From assembly GCA_004346725.1 (NCBI GenBank), contig SMDE01000017.1, forward strand, positions 35,980 through 99,979: a DNA stretch of 64,000 bases, read 5' to 3'. Shown piece after piece: positions 51,485 to 62,999 of this stretch. Each line of letters starts with the position of its first letter. The stretch's first letter is position 1. Source of the DNA: Phytobacter diazotrophicus. GTDB taxonomy: Bacteria > Pseudomonadota > Gammaproteobacteria > Enterobacterales > Enterobacteriaceae. The notes under the pieces were generated by a model. It was not told the DNA's origin. It saw only the letters and a list, made by a program, of their open reading frames with translations, and made no database searches. A program made the translations under genes and the position numbers.

Positions 51485-51591
51485 TGAACGCGGACAGCGC
51501 GCAAAAACCGGAACGTACACGGAGTACGTGAAGGTTTTGAGCACTGCCCAGGTTCAAACAGGCAAGCAAGATAGCCTAATTCGCCTGATGT
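51485..51591. repeat. GCGCAAAAACC repeat downstream of metH
   Basis: GCGCAAAAACCGGAACGTAC...GTACGTGAAGGTTTTGAGCACTGCCC, containing inverted halves (GTAC...GTAC, AAAACC...GGTTTT). A second copy occupies the aceB-aceA gap at 59955-60025. Confidence 0.7.
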
Positions 51592-54500
51592 TTAGTCCGC
51601 GTCATAGCCCAGATTCGGCGCCAGCCAGCGTTCCACTTCCGCCACGCTCATTCCCTTACGCAATGCGTAGTCCGCCACCTGGTCGCGCTGAATCTGCGCC
51701 ACGGCGAAATACTTGCTGTCAGGGTGGCTAAAGTACCAGCCGGAGACCGAGGCGCCCGGCCACATGGCGAAGGATTCCGTCAGTTTCATACCGGTGTGGG
51801 TTTCCACATCCAGTAACTGCCAAATCGTGCCTTTTTCCGTATGCTCCGGGCAGGCCGGGTATCCCGGCGCCGGGCGGATCCCCTGATAATTTTCGCGGAT
51901 CAGCTCTTCGTTACTGAGGTTCTCGTTGGCCGCATAGCCCCAATAGACCTTACGTACGCGCTCATGCAGATATTCGGCGAAGGCTTCCGCCAGACGGTCT
52001 GCCACGGCTTTTATCATGATTTTGTTGTAATCATCATGCTGCGCGTCGTACGCCTCTGCCAGCGCGTCTTCCTCAAGACCACCGGTAACGGCAAACGCGC
52101 CGATGTAATCTTCTTTGCCGCTCAACTTCGGCGCGACAAAATCGGCCAGACAGTAGTTAGCGAAACCTACTTTCTCGGTCTGCTGACGCAGATGACGGCT
52201 TACCGCGAGCACCTGAGTGCGGGTTTCATCGCGATAGATCTCAACATCGTCGCCTACGCGGTTCGCCGGGAACAAGCCCACCACACCACGTGGGTTCAGG
52301 CTCTTCTCACGGCTTAACATATCCAGCATATCGTTGGCGTCCTGGAACAGGCGCTTAGCCTCTTCCCCGACGATTTCATCTTCGAGAATACGCGGATACT
52401 TGCCGGCCAGCGACCAGGTCATAAAGAACGGCGTCCAGTCGATGTAGTTACGCAGGGTTTCGATGCTGGCTTCCACTTCCTGTACGCCCAGGCGATGGGC
52501 CACCGGCGGGGTGTAGCTCTCCCAGTCGAAGGCCAGATCGTTTTCACGGGCGGCCTCCAGCGTCACGGGTGGCGTACGTGGCTTCTTACGGCCATGCTGA
52601 ATACGCACGGTTTCGTACTCTTTACGGGTGCGGGCCACAAACTCATCGCGCTGGCTATCAGACAGCAGCGAGGCCACCACACCTACGGTGCGCGAGGCGT
52701 TTTGCACATAGACCGTCGGGCCGCTGTAGTTCTGCTCGATTTTCACCGCCGTATGCGCTTTTGAGGTGGTTGCGCCGCCAATCAGCAACGGGATCGTGAA
52801 GCCCTGGCGCTCCATCTCCTTCGCCACGTTCACCATTTCATCCAGCGACGGGGTGATAAGGCCAGACAGGCCAATCAGGTCGGCGTTCACTTCACGGGCA
52901 GTTTTGAGAATTTTGTCCGTCGGCACCATCACGCCGAGATCGACGATTTCGTAGTTGTTACACTGCAATACCACGCCGACAATATTTTTGCCGATGTCGT
53001 GGACGTCGCCTTTCACGGTGGCGATGACCATTTTGCCGTTGCTGGAGCCTTTCTCTTTGCTGGCTTCGATAAACGGCTCAAGGTAGGCCACCGCCTGTTT
53101 CATAACACGGGCGGATTTCACCACCTGCGGCAGGAACATTTTGCCTTCGCCGAACAGATCGCCGACCACGTTCATACCGTCCATCAGCGGCCCTTCAATC
53201 ACCTCAATCGGGCGAGCGGCCTGCTGGCGGGCCTCTTCGGTGTCCTGTTCGATAAACTCGGTAATACCTTTAACCAGCGAATATTCCAGACGCTTTTTCA
53301 CGTCCCAGCTCCGCCATTCCGCCTGCTGGGCGTTGGCGGTATCGTCGGTTTTGCTGCCACGGTATTTTTCTGCCAGATCCAGCAAGCGTTCTGTGCTGTC
53401 ATCGCGGCGGTTCAGAATCACATCTTCCACCGCATCACGCAATTCTGCCGGCAGGTCGTCGTAAATCGCCAGTTGTCCGGCGTTGACGATCCCCATATCC
53501 ATGCCATTACGGATAGCGTAATAGAGGAAGACCGCGTGGATCGCCTCACGTACCGGGTCATTACCGCGAAACGAGAACGAGACGTTGGAAACGCCGCCGG
53601 AGATCAGCGCATGGGGTAGTTCGCGTTTGATGTCTTCGCAAGCGCCGATAAAGTCCTGCGCATAGTTGTTGTGCTCTTCGATCCCGGTGGCGACCGCAAA
53701 GATATTCGGGTCGAAAATAATGTCTTCCGGCGGGAAGCCCACTTCGTTGGTCAGGATGTTGTACGCCCGGCGGCAAATTTCGATTTTGCGCTCGCGGGTA
53801 TCCGCCTGCCCTACTTCATCAAAGGCCATCACCACTACGGCGGCACCGTAACGGCGTACCTTTTTCGCATGATGGATAAACGCGTCAACGCCCTCTTTCA
53901 TTGAGATGGAGTTAACGATGCCTTTACCCTGAATGCATTTCAGCCCTTTCTCGATCACCTCCCATTTTGAGGAGTCGATCATAATCGGTACGCGGGCGAT
54001 GTCCGGTTCACCGGCAATCAGGTTGAGGAAACGCACCATCGCCGCTTCGGCGTCGAGCATCCCCTCATCCATATTGATATCGATGATTTGCGCGCCGCTT
54101 TCCACCTGCTGACGCGCCACGTCCAGCGCTTCGTTGTACTTCTCTTCTTTGATCAGGCGTTTGAATTTCGCCGAACCGGTGACGTTGGTGCGTTCACCCA
54201 CGTTCACAAACAGGCTGTCATCGCCAATATTCAGCGGCTCCAGGCCCGCCAGACGGCAGGCGACGGGGATGTCCGGCAGTTTGCGCGGTGGCAGACCGGC
54301 GACGGCATCGCTCATCGCTTTAATGTGTTCCGGCGTGGTGCCGCAACACCCGCCGACCACGTTCAGGAAGCCGGATTCTGCCCATTCGCGAATTTGTGCC
54401 GCCATGGTGTCGGCGTCGAGATCGTATTCGCCAAAGGCGTTTGGCAACCCGGCGTTCGGGTGCGCGGTCACGTAGCATTCGGCAATGCGCGAGAGTTCCT

Positions 54501-55275
54501 GCACATACTGGCGCAGTTCGTCCGGCCCCAGTGCGCAGTTCAGGCCGAAGGTGAGCGCATCGGCGTGGCGCAATGAGTTATAGAAGGCTTCTGTAGTTTG
54601 CCCGGAAAGCGTACGCCCGGAAGCATCGGTAATGGTGCCAGAAATCATGATCGGCAGATCGACGCCCAGCGCCTCCAGCTCTTCTTTCACCGCGAAAATG
54701 GCGGCTTTGGCGTTCAGGGTGTCGAACACCGTTTCGATCAGGATCAGGTCGCTACCCCCTTCCACCAGCGCTTTGGTCGACTCGCGATAGGCGGTCACCA
54801 GTTGGTCGAAAGTGATATTACGAAACGCGGGGTCGTTAACGTCCGGCGAGATAGAGGCGGTGCGGTTGGTTGGGCCAAGAACACCGGCAACATAACGCGG
54901 TTTGTCCGGCGTGCGGGCAGTCCATTCATCGGCACACGCGCGGGCGAGTTTGGCCGCCGCAAAGTTGATCTCCGCCGACAGGGATTCCATCTGGTAATCC
55001 GCCATCGCGATAGTGGTGGAGTTAAAGGTGTTGGTCTCAATGATATCCGCACCCGCTTCAAAATAGGCGGAATGGATAGCGGCAATCACCTCTGGCTTTG
55101 TAATCACCAGCAGATCATTGTTACCCTTGAGGTCGCAGGGCCAGTCGGCGAATCGCTCGCCGCGGAAATCCTGCTCACTGAGACGCTGATTCTGGATCAT
55201 GGTGCCCATGCCCCCGTCCAGAACCAAAATTCGTTCTTTTAACTGCTGCTGCAGTTGCTCAACTTTGCTGCTCAC
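51592..55275 (-). CDS. metH: Cobalamin-dependent methionine synthase MetH (GTG start)
   Basis: 1227 residues from the GTG at 55273-55275 behind GGGAGCAC, exactly the E. coli length. Modules in order: homocysteine domain with zinc cysteines ([10 protein letters not shown], about 247, and [11 protein letters not shown], about 310-311); pterin domain ([18 protein letters not shown] onward); cobalamin domain with the [15 protein letters not shown] box carrying the cobalt-ligating His (about 759) and [13 protein letters not shown]; and AdoMet-reactivation domain (about 900-1227, with [15 protein letters not shown]). Monocistronic; divergent from iclR. Confidence 0.98.
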   Translation of the reverse strand: MSSKVEQLQQQLKERILVLDGGMGTMIQNQRLSEQDFRGERFADWPCDLKGNNDLLVITKPEVIAAIHSAYFEAGADIIETNTFNSTTIAMADYQMESLSAEINFAAAKLARACADEWTARTPDKPRYVAGVLGPTNRTASISPDVNDPAFRNITFDQLVTAYRESTKALVEGGSDLILIETVFDTLNAKAAIFAVKEELEALGVDLPIMISGTITDASGRTLSGQTTEAFYNSLRHADALTFGLNCALGPDELRQYVQELSRIAECYVTAHPNAGLPNAFGEYDLDADTMAAQIREWAESGFLNVVGGCCGTTPEHIKAMSDAVAGLPPRKLPDIPVACRLAGLEPLNIGDDSLFVNVGERTNVTGSAKFKRLIKEEKYNEALDVARQQVESGAQIIDINMDEGMLDAEAAMVRFLNLIAGEPDIARVPIMIDSSKWEVIEKGLKCIQGKGIVNSISMKEGVDAFIHHAKKVRRYGAAVVVMAFDEVGQADTRERKIEICRRAYNILTNEVGFPPEDIIFDPNIFAVATGIEEHNNYAQDFIGACEDIKRELPHALISGGVSNVSFSFRGNDPVREAIHAVFLYYAIRNGMDMGIVNAGQLAIYDDLPAELRDAVEDVILNRRDDSTERLLDLAEKYRGSKTDDTANAQQAEWRSWDVKKRLEYSLVKGITEFIEQDTEEARQQAARPIEVIEGPLMDGMNVVGDLFGEGKMFLPQVVKSARVMKQAVAYLEPFIEASKEKGSSNGKMVIATVKGDVHDIGKNIVGVVLQCNNYEIVDLGVMVPTDKILKTAREVNADLIGLSGLITPSLDEMVNVAKEMERQGFTIPLLIGGATTSKAHTAVKIEQNYSGPTVYVQNASRTVGVVASLLSDSQRDEFVARTRKEYETVRIQHGRKKPRTPPVTLEAARENDLAFDWESYTPPVAHRLGVQEVEASIETLRNYIDWTPFFMTWSLAGKYPRILEDEIVGEEAKRLFQDANDMLDMLSREKSLNPRGVVGLFPANRVGDDVEIYRDETRTQVLAVSRHLRQQTEKVGFANYCLADFVAPKLSGKEDYIGAFAVTGGLEEDALAEAYDAQHDDYNKIMIKAVADRLAEAFAEYLHERVRKVYWGYAANENLSNEELIRENYQGIRPAPGYPACPEHTEKGTIWQLLDVETHTGMKLTESFAMWPGASVSGWYFSHPDSKYFAVAQIQRDQVADYALRKGMSVAEVERWLAPNLGYDAD

Positions 55276-55429
55276 ACGTGCTCCCGACAACGCTCAACCA
55301 GGCCAAAAGGCCAGCAGGACATACTGGCACAAACTGACAGAGCGGAAAAGGCGCACAGGGGGAACATGAGAGATGTTCATTTGAACTCATCCGATCAGTC
55401 CGCGTCAGAGTTGCATTATAATTAAATAA

Positions 55430-55449
55430 AACGAAAATGATTTCCACGA
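55430..55449. promoter_or_regulatory. IclR autoregulatory site
   Basis: ACGAAAATGATTTCCACGAT, matching the IclR box (TGGAAATNATTTCCA) in its ATTTCCA half, placed just before the iclR start. IclR represses its own gene in E. coli. Confidence 0.6.
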
Positions 55450-55468
55450 TACAGAAAAGGAGTCAGCC

Positions 55469-56302
55469 ATGGTCGCCACTGTTCCCGCTAAACGCGGCAG
55501 AAAACCCGCCGCCCCCGCCGCTCAGGCTACCGGGCAAGTCCAGTCTCTGACGCGTGGACTCAAACTGCTTGAGTCAATTGCCGAATCCCATGGTAGCGTT
55601 GCGCTCACCGAGCTGGCGCAACAGGCCGGCCTGCCCAATTCCACAACCCACCGTCTGCTCACCACCATGCAACAGCTTGGCTTTGTGCGCCAGGTCGGTG
55701 AATTAGGCCACTGGTCCGTTGGCGCCCACGCGTTTATCGTCGGCAGCAGTTTTTTGCAAAGCCGCAACCTGATGGCGATTGTCCATCCGATCCTGCGCAA
55801 GCTGATGGAAGATTCCGGCGAGACGGTCAACCTTGCGGTACTCGACCAGAGCGACCATCAGGCCATAATTATAGACCAGGTACAGTGTACCCAACTGATG
55901 CGCATGTCCGCGCCGATTGGCGGGAAGCTGCCGATGCACGCTTCCGGCGCGGGTAAGGCGTTCCTCGCCTATTTGAATGATGACCAGGTCTCCGGCCTGC
56001 TCCATCGCAAAGGGCTGCATGCCTATACCCATGCCACGCTGGTATCACCGGTGCACCTGAAAGAGGATCTGGCCCAGACGCGTAAGCGCGGTTACTCCTT
56101 TGATGACGAAGAACATGCGCTTGGCCTGCGCTGCGTCGCTGCCTGCATTTATGATGAACACGGTGTGCCGTTTGCCGCGATCTCTATTTCCGGCCCCATT
56201 TCCCGTATCACCGATGACCGGGTGACTGAGCTGGGCGCGCTGGCGATCAAAGGGGCCAAAGAGGTGACGGTCGCCTGGGGTGGGATGCGTCAAAATGGCT
56301 GA
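55469..56302 (+). CDS. iclR: Glyoxylate operon repressor IclR
   Basis: 277-residue repressor of aceBAK. N-terminal winged helix (VALTELAQQAGLPNSTTHRLLTTMQQLGFV, about 45-75) and C-terminal GAF-like ligand-binding domain (DQSDHQAIIIDQVQCTQLMRMSAPIGGKLP, HASGAGKAFLA). Three residues longer than E. coli at the C-terminus (QNG); the stop overlaps the following ASCH gene start. Confidence 0.97.
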   Translation: MVATVPAKRGRKPAAPAAQATGQVQSLTRGLKLLESIAESHGSVALTELAQQAGLPNSTTHRLLTTMQQLGFVRQVGELGHWSVGAHAFIVGSSFLQSRNLMAIVHPILRKLMEDSGETVNLAVLDQSDHQAIIIDQVQCTQLMRMSAPIGGKLPMHASGAGKAFLAYLNDDQVSGLLHRKGLHAYTHATLVSPVHLKEDLAQTRKRGYSFDDEEHALGLRCVAACIYDEHGVPFAAISISGPISRITDDRVTELGALAIKGAKEVTVAWGGMRQNG

Positions 56303-56708
56303 CCTCAAATCATATTGGCAGGATAAATACCCTTCGGCTTTCTGCTGGTCGTTCGGCGATTCACCGGAACTGGCCGACGAGCTGGCAGCCCTGGTCATCG
56401 CGGGGAAAAAGCGCGGTACCTGCGGCTCGCTTGCCAGCTACAGGCAAGAACAACCCCCCGTCACGCCAGGGGCCTATCACATTGTGCTGGACGGCCGGGG
56501 CAAAGCCGTATGCGTGATACGCACTCTGACGCTCAGGCTGATCCGGTTTAATGAAATGAGTCCTGAACTCGCTGCGCTGGAAGGCGAAGGTGATTTGAGC
56601 CTGGCTTACTGGCAATCGGCGCATCAGGCGTTCTTTGAACGTGAAGGCACCTGGACACCTGATATGGAGCTAATTTTTGAGGAGTTTGCCGTCGTTGAAG
56701 TAGGCTAA
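56295..56708 (+). CDS. ASCH-domain protein
   Basis: 137-residue ASCH (ASC-1 homology) domain protein, a fold related to PUA and thought to bind RNA or modified nucleosides. Block GKKRGTCGSLASY is the typical basic G-rich ASCH loop. The start at 56295 (MADLKSYWQDKY) overlaps the iclR stop by 8 bases, indicating translational coupling with iclR. In E. coli there is no such gene between iclR and aceK. Function unknown. Confidence 0.82.
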   Translation: MADLKSYWQDKYPSAFCWSFGDSPELADELAALVIAGKKRGTCGSLASYRQEQPPVTPGAYHIVLDGRGKAVCVIRTLTLRLIRFNEMSPELAALEGEGDLSLAYWQSAHQAFFEREGTWTPDMELIFEEFAVVEVG

Positions 56709-56714
56709 ACCAGG

Positions 56715-58457
56715 TTACCCCGCCTGCTGTAGATTACCGTAGCGCACGCAAAAGCGCTGGCGGCGACGGTAGGCGTAAACGTCTTCCACATGACCGTTTT
56801 TGATGCGTGCCTGCAGGCCTCGCCAGTAGTCGGCGCGCAGCAGATCGGCGTGCATCTCTTCAAATAGCGGTCCAATGCGCGGGTCGGCGCACAACCAGTG
56901 GCGAAACTCCTCCGGGAAAACATCGCCCGGCGAGACGCTATACCAGGGCTCGGCACTCAGTTCATCTTCCGGGTAACGCGGCGGCGGAATATCACGGAAG
57001 TTGACCTCCGTCATATAACAGATCTCGTCATAATCGTAGAACACTACGCGCCCGTGACGGGTGACGCCAAAGTTTTTAAACAGCATATCGCCGGGAAAAA
57101 TATTCGCCGCAGCAAGCTGGCGGATGGCGTTCCCGTACTCTTCCACCGCATCGCGCAACTGCGAACCATGTACCCGCTCGAACCAGAGATTAAGCGGCAC
57201 CATGCGGCGCTCAATATAGAGATGACTGATGGAGATGCGATCCCCAAGGTCGGTGATTTTCTGCGGCGCCTCCTGGAGCAATAGCGCCATTAACGCCGGG
57301 TCAATCTTGCGCTTTTCCAGAACGAAGTGTTCAAACTCTTGTGTATCCGCCATACGTCCGACGCGATCATGTTCCTTCACCAGTTGATAGCAGGCGCGCA
57401 CATGCGCCGCGCTCATCTCTTTTTGCGGCGGGAATTTATCTTTGATGACCTTAAAGACCCTGTCGAAGCCCGGCAGCGTGAAGACCAGCATCACCATGCC
57501 GCGAATGCCCGGCGCCTCAACAAACTGCTCGTCCGAGGCATAAATATAATTCAGGTATTCGCGATAGCTTTCCGTTTTACCGTGCTTCTGGCAGCCAATA
57601 GCCATGTAGAGTTCAGCGGTGGTTTTACCCGGCAGAATCTCCCTTAACCACTCGATGGTGGCTGCGGGTAACGGGGCATACACCATAAAATAGGAGCGGG
57701 CGAAGCCGAACACGATACTGGCCTCCGAATGCGAGGTCAGACAGGTATCGACAAACAGCTCGCCTTCGTCCGTACGATGAATCGGCAGCAGGAAGGGAAG
57801 CGTACCCGCAGGGGTGATCAATTTGCCCACTAACCACGCCGCTTTATTACGGTAAAACAGCTCGTTTGCGACCTGCAAATGGGACTGACGCAATGTATCG
57901 GCGCCAAACGTCTCTGTCAGGTGAGTAATGATATAACCGACATCGCGCGCTTTATCCTGCCAGGGCAGACGCAGCGGCAGATCGGTTAATACCTTGGTTA
58001 ACAGGGATTCCCAGCCACGCTCAGGCCAAAAGTCCTTCGCCAGCGGGCGCGGAATGGTGCGAAAGCGCCGTTCCGGCTGAGAACTGAAAATAAACAGGCG
58101 CTCGGGGCTAAGCGAGCGGTGATCGAACAGGCGGCAGTAGACGGAGTTAAAAAAACTCTCAGCAATTTCGAAGCGCGGGTAGTCCGGTAACAGGTGGGTG
58201 TAATGCTCTTTCACCCGTAGCAGAAATTCGGCATCAGGCTGCTGACTGTCGGTGATGCAGCGTAGCTGCTCCACAACCAGCCCAACGTGGTGATCGTAAA
58301 GATGGATGCGCTGCTTCATCGCCTGCTGAACGGCGTGCCAGTCCGCCAGTTCGAAACGCTGCTGCGCGCCGGCAGTCACTTCCAGAAAGCGCCCGTATTG
58401 CGCATCGAAACCTTGCAGAATGGTTTGTGCAATCAGTAATTCCAGGCCACGTGACAT
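56715..58457 (-). CDS. aceK: Isocitrate dehydrogenase kinase/phosphatase AceK
   Basis: 580-residue bifunctional enzyme that switches isocitrate dehydrogenase off to divert carbon to the glyoxylate shunt. Matches E. coli AceK throughout, e.g. [21 protein letters not shown], the ATP-binding region [39 protein letters not shown] and [17 protein letters not shown]. Last gene of aceBAK; the upstream gap to aceA has two repeat hairpins that likely lower aceK expression. Confidence 0.97.
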   Translation of the reverse strand: MSRGLELLIAQTILQGFDAQYGRFLEVTAGAQQRFELADWHAVQQAMKQRIHLYDHHVGLVVEQLRCITDSQQPDAEFLLRVKEHYTHLLPDYPRFEIAESFFNSVYCRLFDHRSLSPERLFIFSSQPERRFRTIPRPLAKDFWPERGWESLLTKVLTDLPLRLPWQDKARDVGYIITHLTETFGADTLRQSHLQVANELFYRNKAAWLVGKLITPAGTLPFLLPIHRTDEGELFVDTCLTSHSEASIVFGFARSYFMVYAPLPAATIEWLREILPGKTTAELYMAIGCQKHGKTESYREYLNYIYASDEQFVEAPGIRGMVMLVFTLPGFDRVFKVIKDKFPPQKEMSAAHVRACYQLVKEHDRVGRMADTQEFEHFVLEKRKIDPALMALLLQEAPQKITDLGDRISISHLYIERRMVPLNLWFERVHGSQLRDAVEEYGNAIRQLAAANIFPGDMLFKNFGVTRHGRVVFYDYDEICYMTEVNFRDIPPPRYPEDELSAEPWYSVSPGDVFPEEFRHWLCADPRIGPLFEEMHADLLRADYWRGLQARIKNGHVEDVYAYRRRQRFCVRYGNLQQAG

Positions 58458-58463
58458 CGCATC

Positions 58464-58580
58464 TTTCCCCTCACCCCGGCCTCTCCCTCCAGGGAGAGGG
58501 GAGAAAACATTATCCAGCCAACCCCGAAAACTGCACGGATCGATCCTCTCTCCCCTGAGGGGAGAGAGTTACGGTGAGAG
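58464..58580. repeat. Inverted CCTCACCCCGG repeat pair between aceA and aceK
   Basis: CCCTCACCCCGGCCTCTCCCTCCAGGGAGAGGGG and, in opposite orientation, CCTCTCTCCCCTGAGGGGAGAGAGTTACGGTGAGAGG. Two hairpins in the aceA-aceK mRNA spacer. Confidence 0.8.
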
Positions 58581-58583
58581 GTG

Positions 58584-59888
58584 TCAGAACTGAGCTTCTT
58601 CCGTCGAGCCCGTTAACGCGGTAACAGAGGACGCCCCGCCCTGGATGATGGTGGTCACTTTATCGAAGTAGCCCGTGCCCACCTCTTGTTGGTGAGACAC
58701 GAAGGTGTAGCCCTCTTTGGCGGCGGCAAACTCTGGCTGCTGCACTTTTTCCACGTAGTGACGCATCCCCTCACCCTGCGCATAGGCGTGTGCCAGGTCG
58801 AACATGTTGAACCACATGCTGTGAATGCCCGCCAGGGTAATAAACTGGTATTTGTAGCCCATCTCCGACAGTTGCTGCTGGAAGCTGGCAATGGTTTTGT
58901 CGTCCAGATTTTTCTGCCAGTTGAATGACGGCGAGCAGTTATACGCCAGCAGTTTGCCAGGGAATTTCGCATGAATGGCATCCGCAAAGCGTTTCGCCAG
59001 CGCCAGATCGGGTGTTGAGGTTTCACACCACACCAGGTCGGCATACGGCGCATACGCCAGGCCACGGCTAATAGCCTGTTCGATCCCGGCGCGGGTACGA
59101 TAGAACCCTTCGCTGGTGCGCTCGCCGGTGATGAACTCGCTGTCATAAGGGTCGCAATCCGAGGTAATCAGGTCCGCAGCATCCGCATCGGTACGGGCAA
59201 TCACCAGCGTCGGTACGCCCATGACATCTGCCGCCAGACGCGCAGCCACCAGTTTCTGAATCGCCTCTTGCGTCGGTACCAGCACTTTTCCGCCCATATG
59301 GCCGCATTTTTTCACCGAAGCCAGCTGATCTTCGAAGTGAACGGCCGCTGCACCGGCTTCAATCATCGATTTCATCAGTTCAAAGGCATTCAGTACGCCA
59401 CCAAAACCGGCTTCGGCATCCGCCACGATCGGCAGGAAATAATCGGTATAACGCGGATCGTTCGGTTCAATACCCGCCGACCATTGGATCTGATCCGCGC
59501 GGCGGAAGGTGTTGTTGATCCGATCGACCACAGCCGGAACGGAGTTGGCCGGGTAGAGCGATTGATCCGGATACATACTGGAGGCCAGGTTCGCATCTGC
59601 CGCCACCTGCCAGCCCGACAGATAAATCGCTTCGATGCCTGCTTTTGCCTGTTGCAATGCCTGCCCGCCAGTCAGTGCGCCAAGGCTGTTGATATAGCCT
59701 TTTTTCGCCTCACCATGCAGCAGACGCCACATTTTCGCTGCGCCCATCTGCGCCAGCGTGCATTCCGGGTTCACCGAGCCACGTAATTTCACCACCTCTT
59801 CCGCGCTATAAGGACGCGTGATGCCTTCCCAGCGAGGGTTAGTCCATTCTTTTTTCAGTTCTTCTATTTGTTGAGTACGGGTTTTCAT
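58584..59888 (-). CDS. aceA: Isocitrate lyase AceA
   Basis: Glyoxylate-shunt lyase, 434 residues as in E. coli. Catalytic cysteine block [13 protein letters not shown] (about residues 193-205), substrate blocks [23 protein letters not shown] and [16 protein letters not shown]. Start at 59888 ([14 protein letters not shown]); an ATG 15 bases upstream is less conserved. Middle gene of aceBAK. Confidence 0.98.
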   Translation of the reverse strand: MKTRTQQIEELKKEWTNPRWEGITRPYSAEEVVKLRGSVNPECTLAQMGAAKMWRLLHGEAKKGYINSLGALTGGQALQQAKAGIEAIYLSGWQVAADANLASSMYPDQSLYPANSVPAVVDRINNTFRRADQIQWSAGIEPNDPRYTDYFLPIVADAEAGFGGVLNAFELMKSMIEAGAAAVHFEDQLASVKKCGHMGGKVLVPTQEAIQKLVAARLAADVMGVPTLVIARTDADAADLITSDCDPYDSEFITGERTSEGFYRTRAGIEQAISRGLAYAPYADLVWCETSTPDLALAKRFADAIHAKFPGKLLAYNCSPSFNWQKNLDDKTIASFQQQLSEMGYKYQFITLAGIHSMWFNMFDLAHAYAQGEGMRHYVEKVQQPEFAAAKEGYTFVSHQQEVGTGYFDKVTTIIQGGASSVTALTGSTEEAQF

Positions 59889-59954
59889 GTGCAGATGCTC
59901 CATATTCTCGTCCTGGCTTTCCAGGCGTTATTGGTGAAGGCAGTTTGGTCACGA

Positions 59955-60025
59955 GAAGCCGCGCAAAAACCGGAGCGTACTTAGCGTACGTGAGGGTTTT
60001 GAGCGCTGTCCGGGGCCAAAATGGC
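59955..60025. repeat. GCGCAAAAACC repeat in the aceB-aceA gap
   Basis: GCGCAAAAACCGGAGCGTACTTAGCGTACGTGAGGGTTTTGAGCGC: a long imperfect palindrome, with GCGTAC...GTACG and AAAACC...GGTTTT halves, followed by CTGTCCGGGGCC. Same family as at 51485. Confidence 0.7.
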
Positions 60026-60044
60026 GAACAAAATAGCCTGGGCG

Positions 60045-61646
60045 CTAAGCCAGCAGGCGATAGCCTGGCAACGTCAGGAAGTCGATTAACTCATCAGAGG
60101 TGGTGATCTGCTCCATCAGGCGGGCAGCATCATCGAAACGTCCGCTACTAAAGCGGTGTTCGCCCAACTCTTCCTGAATCACCAGCATCTCTTCGGCCAG
60201 CATTTGACGGAACAGGGCCTTCGTGACCGGTTTGCCGTTGCTGAGCGTTTTCTCGTGATGGATCCACTGCCAGATTGAGGTACGCGAGATTTCAGCCGTT
60301 GCCGCATCTTCCATCAGACCGTAAATCGGTACACAGCCGTTGCCGGAGATCCACGCTTCGATGTACTGAACGGCCACGCGGATATTGGCGCGCATCCCCT
60401 CTTCTGTGCGTTCGCCATCGCAGGCCGCCAGTAGCTGATCTGCCGTGGTGGGGGCGTCGCTCTCACGCGTAACCGCCAGTTGGTTTTTGTTTTCACCCAG
60501 TACCTCGTTAAAGACAGCCATGGCCGTATCCGCCAGGCCCGGATGCGCAATCCACGTACCGTCATGGCCGTTGTTGGCTTCCAGCAACTTGTCCGCTTTT
60601 ACTTTATTGAGTACCTGGTTGTTGCGTTCAGCATCTTTACTGGGAATAAAGGCCGCCATGCCACCCATGGCGAACGCACCACGGCGATGGCAGGTTTTAA
60701 TCAGCAGCCGCGAATAGGCGCTCAGGAATGGTTTATCCATCGTTACCACCTGACGATCGGGTAGCACACGGTCCGGGTGGTTTTTCAATGTCTTGATATA
60801 GCTAAAGATGTAATCCCAACGGCCACAGTTCAGACCAACAATATGGTCACGCAGCGCATACAGGATTTCATCCATCTGGAAGACGGCAGGCAGCGTCTCG
60901 ATCAGCAAGGTGGCCTTGATGGTGCCGCGCGGCAGGTCGAAGCGATCTTCGGCATAACAGAAGACTTCACTCCACCATGCCGCTTCCTGCCATGCCTGGG
61001 TCTTCGGCAGATAAAAGTAAGGACCGCTGCCTTTTGCCAGCAACGCTTTATGGTTGTGGAAGAAATAGAGCGCAAAGTCGAAGAGGCTGCCAGGGATAGC
61101 TTCGCCGCGCCAGGTCACGTGTTTTTCTGGCAGATGCAAGCCACGGACGCGACAAATCAGTACCGCCGGATCGGGCTTGAGCTGGTAGATTTTCCCGGCC
61201 TCATTGGTGTAGCTGATGGTGCCATTCACCGCATCACGCAGGTTAATTTGCCCATCGATTACTTTATCCCAGTCCGGTGAAAGGGAGTCTTCAAAATCCG
61301 CCATGAAGACTTTCACGTTGGCATTGAGCGCATTGATCACCATTTTGCGTTCAACCGGCCCGGTGATCTCAACACGACGATCCTGCAAATCTTCCGGGAT
61401 ACCGCGAATAGTCCAGTCACCATCGCGAATGGAATTGGTTTCCGAAATAAAATCAGGCAGCTTGCCGTTGTCGATATCCTGCTGCTGTTGCATACGCGCA
61501 GCCAGTAGCTTATTGCGTTGTGGCGTAAAGCGTGTCACCAGCTCCGTAAGGAATTCGACCGCTTCCGGGGTCAGAATTTGCTTTTCCATTTCGCCATAAG
61601 GCTTGTTAAAAGCCAACTCACCTGTCGTCGTTGCCTGTTGTGTCAT
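60045..61646 (-). CDS. aceB: Malate synthase A AceB
   Basis: Condenses glyoxylate and acetyl-CoA to malate. 533 residues from the ATG at 61646 (MTQQATTTGELAFNK), the length of E. coli AceB. The open frame upstream to 61742 covers the promoter and is not used. Signature blocks: VKVFMADFEDSLSPDWDK, GPYFYLPKTQAW, LIETLPAVFQMDEILYALRDH (catalytic region) and DGTWIAHPGLA. First gene of aceBAK under IclR control. Confidence 0.97.
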   Translation of the reverse strand: MTQQATTTGELAFNKPYGEMEKQILTPEAVEFLTELVTRFTPQRNKLLAARMQQQQDIDNGKLPDFISETNSIRDGDWTIRGIPEDLQDRRVEITGPVERKMVINALNANVKVFMADFEDSLSPDWDKVIDGQINLRDAVNGTISYTNEAGKIYQLKPDPAVLICRVRGLHLPEKHVTWRGEAIPGSLFDFALYFFHNHKALLAKGSGPYFYLPKTQAWQEAAWWSEVFCYAEDRFDLPRGTIKATLLIETLPAVFQMDEILYALRDHIVGLNCGRWDYIFSYIKTLKNHPDRVLPDRQVVTMDKPFLSAYSRLLIKTCHRRGAFAMGGMAAFIPSKDAERNNQVLNKVKADKLLEANNGHDGTWIAHPGLADTAMAVFNEVLGENKNQLAVTRESDAPTTADQLLAACDGERTEEGMRANIRVAVQYIEAWISGNGCVPIYGLMEDAATAEISRTSIWQWIHHEKTLSNGKPVTKALFRQMLAEEMLVIQEELGEHRFSSGRFDDAARLMEQITTSDELIDFLTLPGYRLLA

Positions 61647-61740
61647 TGCGCTGCTCCTCATCATCGTTGATCCGCGTACACTCCCCAACGCGAACGAAAG
61701 ATCGTTGTATGGTTTTCGTTCAGCACAATTAAGACTACTC

Positions 61741-61780
61741 ATTTAATTTTCAAAATCAAAAACAATTTCCATTTTAATTT
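61741..61780 (-). promoter_or_regulatory. IclR operator of aceBAK
   Basis: On the minus strand an AT-rich element containing ATGGAAATTGTTTTTGATTTTG (two pieces: ATGGAAATTGT and TTTTGATTTTG), the same layout as the E. coli aceB IclR site. The remaining 61781-61914 has a terminator-like GGCACC-gaa-GGTGCC (about 61858-61872) at the metA 3' end. Confidence 0.65.
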
Positions 61781-61914
61781 AAAAAACAGATTAACTATTT
61801 GATAACAATGAATTTAAAATTTAATTACTTGCTGGAGAGAATTTCAGGCATGAAAAAGGCACCCGAAGGTGCCTGAAATGGGGAGCTGAAACGCTTTAGG
61901 ATCGTGCTGAAACG

Positions 61915-62844
61915 TTAATCAAGCGTTGGGTTCATATGGCTCAGGTCGAACGGCGTAATCTGGTACACGTAGTAGTTCAGCCAGTTGGTAAACAATAGAT
62001 TTCCATGGCTACGCCATGTCGCATGTGGCTTGTTCCGGGGATCGTCGTTCGGGAAATAGTTATACGGGATTTCCGGTGACAGCCCGGCCTCAACATCACG
62101 GAAATACTCACCTGCCAGAGTATTAGCGTCGTACTCAGGATGGCCGGTAACAAAGGCGATACGCTTATCTTTGCTGGCGAACAGATAGGCATCGCCCTGA
62201 TCGCTTTCAGCCAGGATTTCCAGGTCGGTATAGTCACGAATCAGTGCCGCCGGGAAATCGGCATAGCGTGAGTGCGGCGCGAGGAACGTATCATCAAAAC
62301 CACGAGTCAGCAGAGCGTGTGGATGCAAAATGTGGTGCTCATAGACGCCGGACAGCTTTTCACTGCGGGTTTGCTTAGGAATACCGTAAAGGATGTTCAG
62401 TGCGGCTTGTACCGCCCAACAGACAAATAACGTGGAGGTGACATGGTCTTTTGCCCACTCCAGTACCTGTTTGATCTGCGGCCAGTAGGCAACATCGTTA
62501 AATTCAACCAGACCCAATGGCGCACCGGTTACAATCAAGCCATCGAAGTTCTCTTCGCTGATTTCATCAAAGTTACAGTAGAAGTTGTTGAGGTGTTCCA
62601 CTGGCGTGTTGCGTGATTCACGCGCGTCAATGCGCAGCAGCTTGATATCCACCTGCAGTGGCGAGTTGGAGAGTAACCGCAGAAATTGGTTCTCTGTCTC
62701 GATCTTCTTTGGCATCAGGTTGAGGATAAGTACCTTGAGCGGACGAATTTCCTGACCTGTAGCACGCGATGTCGTCATCACAAAGACGTTTTCATCACGC
62801 AAGAAATTGACGGCTGGTAGCTCGTCCTGCACCCGAATCGGCAT
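61915..62844 (-). CDS. metA: Homoserine O-succinyltransferase MetA
   Basis: First committed step of methionine synthesis; a heat-labile regulated enzyme in E. coli. 309 residues. Catalytic cysteine in [11 protein letters not shown] (about residue 142), catalytic histidine and Glu in FVTGHPEYD (about 235). N-terminus [19 protein letters not shown]. MetJ boxes precede it. Confidence 0.97.
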   Translation of the reverse strand: MPIRVQDELPAVNFLRDENVFVMTTSRATGQEIRPLKVLILNLMPKKIETENQFLRLLSNSPLQVDIKLLRIDARESRNTPVEHLNNFYCNFDEISEENFDGLIVTGAPLGLVEFNDVAYWPQIKQVLEWAKDHVTSTLFVCWAVQAALNILYGIPKQTRSEKLSGVYEHHILHPHALLTRGFDDTFLAPHSRYADFPAALIRDYTDLEILAESDQGDAYLFASKDKRIAFVTGHPEYDANTLAGEYFRDVEAGLSPEIPYNYFPNDDPRNKPHATWRSHGNLLFTNWLNYYVYQITPFDLSHMNPTLD

Positions 62845-62862
62845 AACTTATATCCTCACTGC

Positions 62863-62894
62863 ATACGTTTAAACGTTTAGACATCCAGATAGCT
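62863..62894 (-). promoter_or_regulatory. Tandem MetJ (met) boxes of metA
   Basis: Minus strand GGATGTCT-AAACGTTT-AAACGTAT, three contiguous 8-mers each with 6 of 8 matches to AGACGTCT, with a weaker AGCTATCT before. Located about 20 bases before metA. Confidence 0.8.
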
Positions 62895-62999
62895 GACAAT
62901 ACCCAGGAATAGGCGCGTTGTCGAGTCTGCATGTAGAAGGTGAGAAAGTTTCACGAAAGTGTTTGCGTTAGAATATAAGCGCGCATAACAGGAGACAAT

